A DNA stretch of 59,413 nt from Bacteroidota bacterium (GTDB lineage Bacteria; Bacteroidota; Bacteroidia; Chitinophagales; Chitinophagaceae): positions 1 through 59,413 of the forward strand of contig JABDBG010000007.1 in assembly GCA_013288745.1 (NCBI GenBank), written 5' to 3'. Position numbers and translations under genes: made by a program. Positions 35,986 to 43,879 of this stretch are shown piece by piece. Positions within the stretch are counted from its first letter, which is position 1, and each line of letters opens with the position of its first letter. The notes below the pieces were generated by a model. The model did no database searches, was not told where the DNA came from, and saw only the letters and a program-made list of their open reading frames with translations.

Positions 35986-37332
35986 ATGCGCAAAAAATTT
36001 ACACTTATCATTTTAATAGTGCTTTTCCTGATCATAGATAATGGGCTGGTTGCATCAGCACAGCTTGTGCTTTCGATCACTAATCCTGCGCCTGTATGTT
36101 CGCCCGCTACTGTAGATATTACAGCATCGGCGATTACCGCTGGGAGTACTTTCCCTGGAGGAACTACACTTAGTTATTATACAGATGTAGGTGCTACAAT
36201 ACCATTATCATCACCTGCTGCTATTACAACAGCCAATACTTATTACATCAAGGCAGTAAATGGAGGTTCCACTGATATCGAACCGGTAGTAGTAACAATA
36301 AATCCCACACCAATATTAATAATACAACAACCAAATGCTGTATGTGCTCCTACTACAGTAGATATTACAAATCCTGAGATAGCCATTAATCATAGTACTT
36401 TACCCCCTGGTACAGTACTTAATTATTATGAGGACGCGGCAACTACTACACCTCTCACTATGCCGGAAGCGATAAGCACTAACGGAAATTATTACATCAC
36501 GGCAACAGCCGCCAGTTGCGTTAGCTATACCGGAGTTGTTGCTGTAACGATCAATGCCCGACCTCCGGCCCCGGCAGTAGCAGATCTTGCCTATTGCCAG
36601 TTCACAGCTGTACCACCATTAACAGCCACAGCCATTCCGGGAAATACTTTAATCTGGTATACACAACCGGTTGGAGGCAGTAGTTCATTCTCTGCTCCAA
36701 TACCTTCAACAGACAATGGAGATGTAACCCTACAATATTATGTTGGACAGGAACAAACATTTGGTGCAACAACTTGTATCAGTGCTACACGTTCAGAATT
36801 GGATGTGAGAGTAACAGCGCAACCAACACTTAGTATTACTAACCCATCTCCTGCATGTTCGCCAGCAACAGTTGATATTACGGCTCCGCATGTTGTTGCT
36901 ACAACCGGAAGCGCTACACTTAGTTATTATACAGATGCGGCAGATACTGATCCATTAACTTCGCCGTCAACTATTAGTGCAAGTGGTATTTATTATATTA
37001 AAGCAACAGGCCCAACCGGCTGTAGCGATAGCAGTGCCGTTGTAGTTTCAATTTCAAATTCTTGCTCGGCAGCACCAATACCAAATCCTGTTTCTGTATC
37101 TCCAAGTCCTGCTGATCAAACGCTGTATATCAGTTTTAATGCTGATGAAACCGGTGCTGGATATTTTGAATTGATAAATGATAAAGGCCAGATCGTAATC
37201 GATCAGGCAATCTTGTTCGGACCAATAGTAACTATAAATATAGCTGCACTGCCGACGGGTAAATATTATTATGCCGTGAGAAACCCTGACGGCAAAAAAA
37301 TTAAAACAGGTAAAGTATTGATCATACGCTAA
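35986..37332 (+). CDS. Secreted repeat protein with T9SS type A sorting domain
   Basis: A 448-residue exported protein. A signal peptide (residues 1-25, ending VASAQ) is followed by four Ig-like modules of about 80-90 residues. Three share the pattern 'VCSPATVDIT ... LSYYTDVGATIPL ... YYIKA' and the first and last copies are nearly identical in the 'NPAPVCSPATVDIT' and 'NPSPACSPATVDIT' strands. The last 85 residues ('SVSPSPADQTLYISFNAD ... LPTGKYYYAVRNPDGKKIKTGKVLIIR') are a T9SS type A C-terminal domain. The protein should be displayed at the cell surface. No catalytic motif was seen. A predicted promoter lies upstream; the small 37348 gene follows closely. Confidence 0.85.
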   Translation: MRKKFTLIILIVLFLIIDNGLVASAQLVLSITNPAPVCSPATVDITASAITAGSTFPGGTTLSYYTDVGATIPLSSPAAITTANTYYIKAVNGGSTDIEPVVVTINPTPILIIQQPNAVCAPTTVDITNPEIAINHSTLPPGTVLNYYEDAATTTPLTMPEAISTNGNYYITATAASCVSYTGVVAVTINARPPAPAVADLAYCQFTAVPPLTATAIPGNTLIWYTQPVGGSSSFSAPIPSTDNGDVTLQYYVGQEQTFGATTCISATRSELDVRVTAQPTLSITNPSPACSPATVDITAPHVVATTGSATLSYYTDAADTDPLTSPSTISASGIYYIKATGPTGCSDSSAVVVSISNSCSAAPIPNPVSVSPSPADQTLYISFNADETGAGYFELINDKGQIVIDQAILFGPIVTINIAALPTGKYYYAVRNPDGKKIKTGKVLIIR

Positions 37333-37347
37333 TATAAAACAAAACAA

Positions 37348-37605
37348 ATGTGTGTAAACTTAGATGAGGTATACAATAGATTTAATACCATTAACAGTAA
37401 ACTTCAATTAATAAATGATGTGGTATATAAAAATAAAGGTGCTATCACGATCGTAATAAATGGCGCTGAAATAAAAGGCAGAGTGAATGAAATTAAAAGT
37501 GCCAGCAAATTTGAAATGGGAGAAATAACAGCAACGATATCATTGTACGATGATAATTTCAATGTAAGTATTTATAATATTCGGGATATTGAAAAAGCTT
37601 TCTAA
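37348..37605 (+). CDS. Small hypothetical cytoplasmic protein
   Basis: An 85-residue protein without signal or membrane segments ('MCVNLDEVYNRFNTINSKLQLINDVV ... GAITIVINGAEIKGRVNEIKS ... DDNFNVSIYNIRDIEKAF'). The C-terminal half looks like a small beta domain. I recognise no family. The gene starts 15 bases after the T9SS-substrate stop and is followed by a strong terminator, so it probably shares that transcript. Confidence 0.6.
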   Translation: MCVNLDEVYNRFNTINSKLQLINDVVYKNKGAITIVINGAEIKGRVNEIKSASKFEMGEITATISLYDDNFNVSIYNIRDIEKAF

Positions 37606-37627
37606 AACTATTCTTACAGCATTGCAT

Positions 37628-37660
37628 AAAAAAAGCCTCTTTAAAAAGAGGCTTTTTTTT
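37628..37660 (+). terminator. Rho-independent terminator between 37348 and the GH65 gene
   Basis: Stem AGCCTCTT with AAGAGGCT extended by A/T pairs, followed by eight T. A run of A upstream also gives T on the minus strand, so it can act in both directions between the two convergent genes. Confidence 0.88.
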
Positions 37661-37684
37661 ATTATTTCGATCGAAAATTAGTAC

Positions 37685-39988
37685 CTATGCCAGGCTTTTA
37701 GCTCCTGCAGCATGGCTAAGTGTCTTGCCCGGGGCTGTATCTAGTGATTGCCCTGATATAACAAATGTATGACTTGCTTTATTAGCTGCATCAGCGATCA
37801 CTTCAACTTTATCTTGTCCGATAGTTACTTTAAACCTATCGCCTTTATAGATCATATTGAATTGAAGGCTATTCCATTTTTTATATAATCTCGGGTTGAT
37901 CACAACATTTTTAGCTGTTGACTGAACGCCACCAAAACCAAATACGGCTGTCATCCATGCGCCACCGTTAGCTGCAGGATGTGAACCACCCATAAAGATG
38001 GTTCCTACATATACTTTATATTTTGCTTCGATATCGATCTTAGCAGTTCTCATAAAGTAATCATAAGCGAAATCTATATTACCGAATTCAGTTGCCACCA
38101 TCGCATAAGCACAAGCACTTAAGCTTGACCCATGTTCTGTACGAGGCTCGTAATATTCCCAGTTTGCTTTTTTAATTTCTTTCGGATAACGATCCTTGAA
38201 CATATTCAACATCATTACCACATCAGCCTGCTTAATAATTTTTGTTGGAACTGCTAAACCCTGGCCGGCACCCAAATATTCATTCGGATGGATCATTTGT
38301 GCTTTCAATTCTTTAATGGTCGTTTCTCTCAGTTTAAAGTAAGCATCAAATTGTTCGATAACGCCTTCTTTATTTGGTTGAGGAACGTATAGTAATTTTT
38401 CAGCTTCAACAAATAAAGGCAATTCTTTTTCGATATTGATCTTCGAAACTAATGTCGTAAATGCGGCAGGATGTTTTTCTTTTAAATAAGCAACAGTTGC
38501 ATTGGCAATTTCAAACGTAGCTTTTGTAACCATATTTGTAAAAGCATTGTTGTTCACGCGCTCATGGTATTCATCAGGGCCGATCACATCAAGGATCTCA
38601 TACCTATTCTTATTTTTTTGGAAATAAGCATAAGAGAAATAGAAACGTGCACATTCTAAAATAACTTCAGCGCCGCCTTCTAATAATAAAGAATCATCGC
38701 CGGTTAATTTAAAATATTCCCACATTGCTATAGCTACGTCACCGCTGATATGTACCTGCTTATCTCTAAAGTGTGTGCGCAGGTCTCTTCCCGTATTTGG
38801 ATCACCGATGTTAAAATAAGTACAAGCATCATCACCATCATCCTGACTTTCCCATGCATAGAATGCACCTTCAAATCCGATACTTTCAGTTTTTGCTTTT
38901 CTGCGTGCACCATCCAGTGTTTTAATTCTGTACCGCATTAGCTCTACCGCTTTTTCAGGATAGGTATACAGGAAGAAAGGGAACATGAACATTTCTGTAT
39001 CCCAAAAAATCGCTCCTTTATAAACTTGTCCGGATAATGCTCTTGCAGGAATTGAATTGGCACTGCCATTTACAGGCGCTACGATCAATAATTGAAATAT
39101 GCTATAACGTAAAGCTTGTTGTGCTTCATCATCGCCATCAATTTTCACATCGCAGTATGCCCATTTTTTTGCCCATTCTGCATTATGATTGCTTAGGCAT
39201 TTTTCATATCCTGCATTCTTTGCTTCTATTACAGCTTTCACAGCAGCTTCATTTACAGAAGCAACATGGTCATTTTCTGTGAAGACTGCAAAGTATTTGT
39301 AGAAAGTATATGTTTTACCTGCTTCTGTATCTACTTCAATTACATGTAGATTTCTGTTATCTTTTACTTCGTGTGTTGCTTTACCAAAAGACGCGTCAAC
39401 AACTTCAGCTACGGCAACTTTTTTTCCTAGTTCATTGGTAACAGCGTGTACTAATAATGCGCCTTCATTTTGTTCCAGCTTAAGGTTCACTAAATGTTTA
39501 CCATTCAGGTCCCAGATATTACAATCAATACCCGTACTGATCTTTACTTTGGCAGCTTTATCGGTTGTTAAACTAAATTTGATAACACCTAAGTTTGGTT
39601 TATCCGCACTTAAAAATCTTGTCGAGTTTACAGTAACAGTTTTTCCGTTTGCTTCGTAAATTGTTTCACGATTAAAAACAGCATTCTCTAAATTTAAATT
39701 TTGAGCATGCTTTTTAACAGTTGATGTAAGCGCCGATATTTCGCTACCATCTAACGTAAGTCTGGTATATCCTCCGTTAGGAGCATTTACCGGCTCGCGC
39801 CATGAATCACCAACACGATCGAATATACCCGCGATCGTTATACCAACTAATTCATCAGGGCCAAATTCATCAAAAGTTCCACGGTATCCCATGTAGCCAT
39901 TTGCGATCTGATAAACATTACCCATACGCATGATACTTTCTTTCTCATTAACGAAGGTATCTGTACTTACTTTCCAAAGATTTGTCAT
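37685..39988 (-). CDS. Glycoside hydrolase family 65 protein (maltose/kojibiose/trehalose-type phosphorylase)
   Basis: A 767-residue cytoplasmic GH65 enzyme that should split an alpha-glucosyl disaccharide with phosphate, giving beta-glucose-1-phosphate and glucose. It opens 'WKVSTDTFVNEKESIMRMGNVYQIANGYMGYRGTFDE', the family start. The conserved 'FWDTEMFMFPFFLYTYPE' segment lies near residue 330. The conserved 'GPDEYHE' segment, which holds the general-acid Glu of the family, ends at Glu476. The C-terminal part includes 'EHGSSLSACAYA'. It is the last gene of an operon with an MFS sugar transporter and a beta-phosphoglucomutase, which supports phosphorylase activity. The disaccharide itself (maltose, trehalose, kojibiose, nigerose) cannot be chosen from the sequence. 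Confidence 0.93.
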   Translation of the reverse strand: MTNLWKVSTDTFVNEKESIMRMGNVYQIANGYMGYRGTFDEFGPDELVGITIAGIFDRVGDSWREPVNAPNGGYTRLTLDGSEISALTSTVKKHAQNLNLENAVFNRETIYEANGKTVTVNSTRFLSADKPNLGVIKFSLTTDKAAKVKISTGIDCNIWDLNGKHLVNLKLEQNEGALLVHAVTNELGKKVAVAEVVDASFGKATHEVKDNRNLHVIEVDTEAGKTYTFYKYFAVFTENDHVASVNEAAVKAVIEAKNAGYEKCLSNHNAEWAKKWAYCDVKIDGDDEAQQALRYSIFQLLIVAPVNGSANSIPARALSGQVYKGAIFWDTEMFMFPFFLYTYPEKAVELMRYRIKTLDGARRKAKTESIGFEGAFYAWESQDDGDDACTYFNIGDPNTGRDLRTHFRDKQVHISGDVAIAMWEYFKLTGDDSLLLEGGAEVILECARFYFSYAYFQKNKNRYEILDVIGPDEYHERVNNNAFTNMVTKATFEIANATVAYLKEKHPAAFTTLVSKINIEKELPLFVEAEKLLYVPQPNKEGVIEQFDAYFKLRETTIKELKAQMIHPNEYLGAGQGLAVPTKIIKQADVVMMLNMFKDRYPKEIKKANWEYYEPRTEHGSSLSACAYAMVATEFGNIDFAYDYFMRTAKIDIEAKYKVYVGTIFMGGSHPAANGGAWMTAVFGFGGVQSTAKNVVINPRLYKKWNSLQFNMIYKGDRFKVTIGQDKVEVIADAANKASHTFVISGQSLDTAPGKTLSHAAGAKSLA

Positions 39989-39998
39989 GTTTTATTTA

Positions 39999-41513
39999 TT
40001 ATGCTTTATCGTAATTATCTTTTACAAACAGAGTAAGAATACCGGCAGCGATCATTGCTATACCACCCAAAACGATGATATAAATAGCCTGATCATGAAA
40101 TACTTTTTTAACCAGTAATCCTAAAATAGCAGAAGCTACAATTTGTGGTATCACAATAAAAATATTGAATATACCCATGTAAATACCCATTTTATTTTGT
40201 GGCAATGCTCCTGCAAGAATTGCGTAAGGGATCGTTAATAAACTTGCCCAGGCAATACCTATACCCACCATTGAAATGATCAACATATTAGGATCATGAA
40301 ATGTAAACCAGGATATTAAACCAAGTCCGCCAACGATCAAACAAATAGTATGCGTTAAAATGCGACCGAATTTTTTTGCTAACCATGGCAATGAAAATGC
40401 TATCAATGCAGCAACGCCGTTGTAAACAGACATCAATACACCAACCCAATCAGCGCCTTTATTGTATGCAGCCGATGTAGGATCAGAGCTATGAAAATGA
40501 TATGCTGTTATAGCAGGCGTACAATAAATAAACATTGCAAAAAGACCAAACCAGGTTAACATTTGTACCCATGATAATTTTTTCATGATCTCAGGCATAT
40601 TCTTCATATCATAAATGATCTCAACGGTATCATCAACTTTGCCTGCAGCGAAACGCTTTGCAACGATCATGTGTAAAATACCGTAAACAATAAATACAGA
40701 AGTCAGGATGTATAATCCAAGATACAGATCCAGCACATACGTTAGAATACTCATCACAACACCTGCACCAATAAGAAATAACCCTTGTTGATTATATTTT
40801 TTTACATCTATATTAAGAATGGCTTTTTCTTTTAGTTTATCATTTTCACTCTGACTGTTAAATGCTGCCATTTCCTCAGGTGAATATTCTTTAGTGCGAA
40901 AGGTTGTCCAAAGAACAGATAATAAGAAAACGATACCACCTAAATAGAATGACCATTTTACTGTATCAGGTATTACACCCGGAGCTGCCGTAGCTTTGAT
41001 GCCCCAGGATTGTGGCAACCAGTTGGCCAGCATATAAGGCAAAGAAGAAGCGATAACAGAACTGATACCGATAAAGAAAGTCTGTACCGCAAAGCCTTGT
41101 GTTTGTTGTTCTTCAGGAGACATATCACCGATGAAGGCCCTGAATGGCTGCATAGACATATTGATAGAACCATCCATGATCCACATCATACCTGCTGCTA
41201 CCCAAAGTGCGGGAGAATTAGGCATTGCTAATAATGATAAAGAAGCTAATACTGCACCTATTAAGAAATAAGGTTTTCTACGACCTAATCTGTTCCATGT
41301 TTTATCACTCGCATGCCCAACGATCGGATGAACGATCAAACCTGTGATAGGTCCGGCTATCCAAAGAATAGGAATTTTGTCAAGATCAGCTCCAAGTGTT
41401 TGGAAGATACGGCTCACGTTGGCATTCTGCAACGCAAATCCAAATTGAATTCCGAAATATCCGAAACTCATGTTCCACAATTGCCAGAAACTTAATAAGG
41501 GCTTTTTTTTCAT
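39999..41513 (-). CDS. MFS disaccharide transporter (SLC45/maltose-type)
   Basis: A 504-residue membrane protein with about twelve hydrophobic segments. The beginning 'LSFWQLWNMSFGYFGIQFGFALQNANVSRIFQTLGAD' and the following 'LIVHPIVGHASDKTWNRLGRRKPYFLIGAV' are typical of bacterial members related to the SLC45/sucrose-maltose family (GRRKPY is their loop 2-3 motif). The loop at residues about 200-245 between the halves is long and charged. It lies 36 bases after the beta-phosphoglucomutase gene and 10 before the GH65 gene, so the operon imports and processes one disaccharide. Confidence 0.9.
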   Translation of the reverse strand: MKKKPLLSFWQLWNMSFGYFGIQFGFALQNANVSRIFQTLGADLDKIPILWIAGPITGLIVHPIVGHASDKTWNRLGRRKPYFLIGAVLASLSLLAMPNSPALWVAAGMMWIMDGSINMSMQPFRAFIGDMSPEEQQTQGFAVQTFFIGISSVIASSLPYMLANWLPQSWGIKATAAPGVIPDTVKWSFYLGGIVFLLSVLWTTFRTKEYSPEEMAAFNSQSENDKLKEKAILNIDVKKYNQQGLFLIGAGVVMSILTYVLDLYLGLYILTSVFIVYGILHMIVAKRFAAGKVDDTVEIIYDMKNMPEIMKKLSWVQMLTWFGLFAMFIYCTPAITAYHFHSSDPTSAAYNKGADWVGVLMSVYNGVAALIAFSLPWLAKKFGRILTHTICLIVGGLGLISWFTFHDPNMLIISMVGIGIAWASLLTIPYAILAGALPQNKMGIYMGIFNIFIVIPQIVASAILGLLVKKVFHDQAIYIIVLGGIAMIAAGILTLFVKDNYDKA

Positions 41514-41549
41514 ATAGCTGTTTTAGTGTTAGATTAAAATTTACAATCG

Positions 41550-42317
41550 TTATTTTTTGTTTTGTTTTTCCAAAAGATATTTATCCATGTCTTCGATACT
41601 AATCTCTGAAAGATCTTCTACCACTACATCAGCCCCGTTGCTTTTTAATTCATGTGCATTGTCTTCTCTTGCAACACCGACTACTAAACCAAAATTTCCC
41701 TTCGCTCCTGCCTGAACGCCGGATACTGCATCTTCTACCACTATTGCACGACTGTATTTTACGCCAAGATTATCTGCAGCTGTTGTAAAAATATCCGGTT
41801 CCGGTTTTCCTTTTAATCCTATTCTTGCAGAAACAACACCATCAACCTGTGTTTCAAAAAGATTGGCTATCCCTGCTTTCCCTAAAATAACATCGCAGTT
41901 TTTGCTGGATGTTGCAACACCTACTTTAACGCCTCTTGCCAATAATTCTTTTATCATTTTGATGGTAGAATCATACAATCCTACACCATCTTCTTCCAAT
42001 ACTTTATTAAAAAATTCATTTTTTCTGTTGCCTAATCCGCAGGCAGTTTCTTTTTTAGGTTCATCGTTCGGATCTCCGAAAGGAATATTGATCCCTCTTG
42101 ATTTTAAGAAACGCTCTACACCCTGATATCTTGGACGTCCATCAACGTATGGCAGGTAATCGTCTGTATGTGTAAATTCTTTAAAAGGTTCGTTGTATGT
42201 TTTTTCTCTAAAATGAAGATATTCATCAAACATATTTTTCCATGCATTTGAGTGCACCACTGCTGTTTTGGTGATTACACCATCCATATCAAAAATTACC
42301 GCATCAAAATTCAACAT
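41550..42317 (-). CDS. Beta-phosphoglucomutase-family HAD phosphatase/mutase
   Basis: A 255-residue cytoplasmic HAD-superfamily enzyme. The nucleophile motif is DFDMDG-like: Asp10 and Asp12 in FDMDGVITKTA. The cap domain includes 'DDYLPYVDGRPRYQGVERFLKSRG', typical of beta-PGM-type proteins, which have an RYxG motif. The later motifs are 'VGVATSS', 'KGKPEPDIF' and 'VVEDAVSGVQAGAKG'. It should turn the beta-glucose-1-phosphate from the GH65 enzyme into glucose-6-phosphate. It is the first gene of the operon, about 110 bases after a predicted promoter. The gene symbol pgmB is used for such proteins in other species but was not assigned here. Confidence 0.9.
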   Translation of the reverse strand: MLNFDAVIFDMDGVITKTAVVHSNAWKNMFDEYLHFREKTYNEPFKEFTHTDDYLPYVDGRPRYQGVERFLKSRGINIPFGDPNDEPKKETACGLGNRKNEFFNKVLEEDGVGLYDSTIKMIKELLARGVKVGVATSSKNCDVILGKAGIANLFETQVDGVVSARIGLKGKPEPDIFTTAADNLGVKYSRAIVVEDAVSGVQAGAKGNFGLVVGVAREDNAHELKSNGADVVVEDLSEISIEDMDKYLLEKQNKK

Positions 42318-42432
42318 ATTGTAGTAAGTATTTTAGAGCAACCAGTATATTTCGGAGAATTCATGATTAAGTTAATTAAACAATGGCTTCAGTGTTAATA
42401 TGGGACCAGTTAGCATTTTTAAAAAATGTTGT

Positions 42433-42464
42433 CAAAAGTACAATTGTAATCTCACATTACAATT
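42433..42464 (-). promoter_or_regulatory. Promoter and overlapping operator of the GH65 disaccharide operon
   Basis: On the minus strand TTG at 42462-42460, a 19-base spacer and TACTTTTG at 42440-42433 match TTG-N19-TAnnTTTG exactly. A perfect inverted repeat with 9-bp arms AATTGTAAT and ATTACAATT around a 5-base centre CTCAC (42442-42464) covers the -33 element and spacer, the position expected for a repressor site. The 42318-42590 gap holds no other recognised feature except a 29-codon open frame just before 42591. Confidence 0.7.
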
Positions 42465-42590
42465 TTCAGCCTTCAAAAATCTAAAAAGCTGTATCTTACT
42501 TAAAATGAACACATTACGAGAACTTTTATTTTATAAAATAGATGAATATCAATATAATTCTAAAACAAGAATTAAATTGCAGGTAGCATT

Positions 42591-43784
42591 ATGATCAAAA
42601 ATATCTCTTCCTTTATCAAAAACAAGCCAGCACTGGCTGTTGGATTTCTTTTTTGCACTACCAGCCTTCTGTTTGGTATATGGGTAGCTGCTATTCCCGG
42701 CATAAAATCCAGACTTGGTTTTACAGATGGAAGTCTCGGGCTTTCCTTATTACTTTCTCCATTAGGTGCTATAACAGGTATGTTACTTTCTGCAAAAGTA
42801 TTTAGTAAAGTACCAGTGGGTAAATGGATGTTTGGCGGCTATATTGTTTTGTGCTTTTTAGTAATACTGCAGATTAATGCCATCAATCGCCCTTTGTTCT
42901 GGCTTTCCTTATATCTTTTTGGCATCGTTAGTTTTTTGAATGGTGTGGCCGTTAATGCAACGGTAAACATGATGGAAAGAAAATTCAACAAGTTGTTTAT
43001 GGCTACCTGTCACGGTATGTACAGTCTTGGTGGTACAGTAAGCGCGGGTCTTGCCGTAGCATTTTTCGCATTGTATATTTCTTCCGGCAGGCAAATAGTT
43101 ATTGTTGCTGCAGTGATTATTTTAGTTATTTTTTTAAATAGAAATTTATTGCTTGATAATAAAGATATCATTCATTCGGGTGATCGTTTAAAATTCCCTT
43201 CACTTCCAATACTCGGACTCTCTTTTATTTGTATGGTAAGTTTTATGGCAGAAGGATGCGTAGCAGACTGGAGCGCTATTTATTTTAAAGAGGTACTGCA
43301 TTCTCCAAAAGCATTTATAAGTTTAGGGTATGCAGGTTTTTCTGCTGCGATGACGATCGGCCGGTTAAATGGAGATGCGCTGTTATCAAAAATCGGAAGT
43401 AAAAAAATAGTGATCGCAGGAAGCCTGATCGCTGCTACCGGATTTTTAACTGTTGTGTTAGCACCTTTGGTATTGGTTGCTATTGCGGGTTATGTGATGA
43501 TCGGATTCGGATGCTGTTGCATTGTACCTGTTTTATTCAGGGCTTCAGGAAATATCCCGGGTGTAAGTTCTGTTGAAGGTTTTGCAATGGTAACTACCGG
43601 AGGGTTGATCGGTTTTCTAACCGGGCCATCTATCATTGGTTTTATTTCTGAAAAAGCAGGTCTTTCGAAAGCCTTATCCTTATTGATCTTTATGACGGTG
43701 ATGGCAGCAATAGTTGCCTGGCAGAATAAATTTATATCAAATAAAACATCTGTTGCTGACGAAAATTATATTGACTTACAATAA
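42591..43784 (+). CDS. MFS transporter, YbjJ-like
   Basis: A 397-residue membrane protein with about twelve hydrophobic segments. The N-terminus 'AVGFLFCTTSLLFGIWVAAIPGIKSRLGFTDGSLGLSLLLSPLGAITGML' resembles YbjJ-like and FucP/Bsc6-type MFS proteins. The loop 'AKVFSKVPVGKWMFGG' and the later 'AMTIGRLNGDALLSKIGSKKIVIAG' stand at the MFS motif-A positions. A long loop at 185-205 separates the halves. Substrate unknown. It diverges from the GH65 operon. Its ATG overlaps the stop of a 29-codon frame (ATGA), which could be a leader peptide. Confidence 0.85.
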   Translation: MIKNISSFIKNKPALAVGFLFCTTSLLFGIWVAAIPGIKSRLGFTDGSLGLSLLLSPLGAITGMLLSAKVFSKVPVGKWMFGGYIVLCFLVILQINAINRPLFWLSLYLFGIVSFLNGVAVNATVNMMERKFNKLFMATCHGMYSLGGTVSAGLAVAFFALYISSGRQIVIVAAVIILVIFLNRNLLLDNKDIIHSGDRLKFPSLPILGLSFICMVSFMAEGCVADWSAIYFKEVLHSPKAFISLGYAGFSAAMTIGRLNGDALLSKIGSKKIVIAGSLIAATGFLTVVLAPLVLVAIAGYVMIGFGCCCIVPVLFRASGNIPGVSSVEGFAMVTTGGLIGFLTGPSIIGFISEKAGLSKALSLLIFMTVMAAIVAWQNKFISNKTSVADENYIDLQ

Positions 43785-43802
43785 AATTAAATTAATGATA
43801 AT

Positions 43803-43839
43803 AAAAAGGGAACCGAAATAATTCGGCTCCCTTTTTTTA
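43803..43839. terminator. Terminator between the YbjJ-like and chitinase genes
   Basis: Stem AAAGGGA-x-CCGAA with TTCGG-x-TCCCTTT (one internal mismatch, loop ATAA) followed by seven T on the plus strand. A runs on the left side may let it stop minus-strand transcription of the chitinase gene too. Confidence 0.82.
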
Positions 43840-43879
43840 TCAAATCAAAAATACGACTCAATAAATATTTTATACTTCT

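Noticed and set aside
42400-42593. A 64-codon frame (or its last 29 codons from 42504) before the YbjJ-like MFS gene
   Set aside because: It overlaps the operator region and has no recognisable domain. The last 29 codons could be a leader peptide, but evidence is too thin to list it as a gene.
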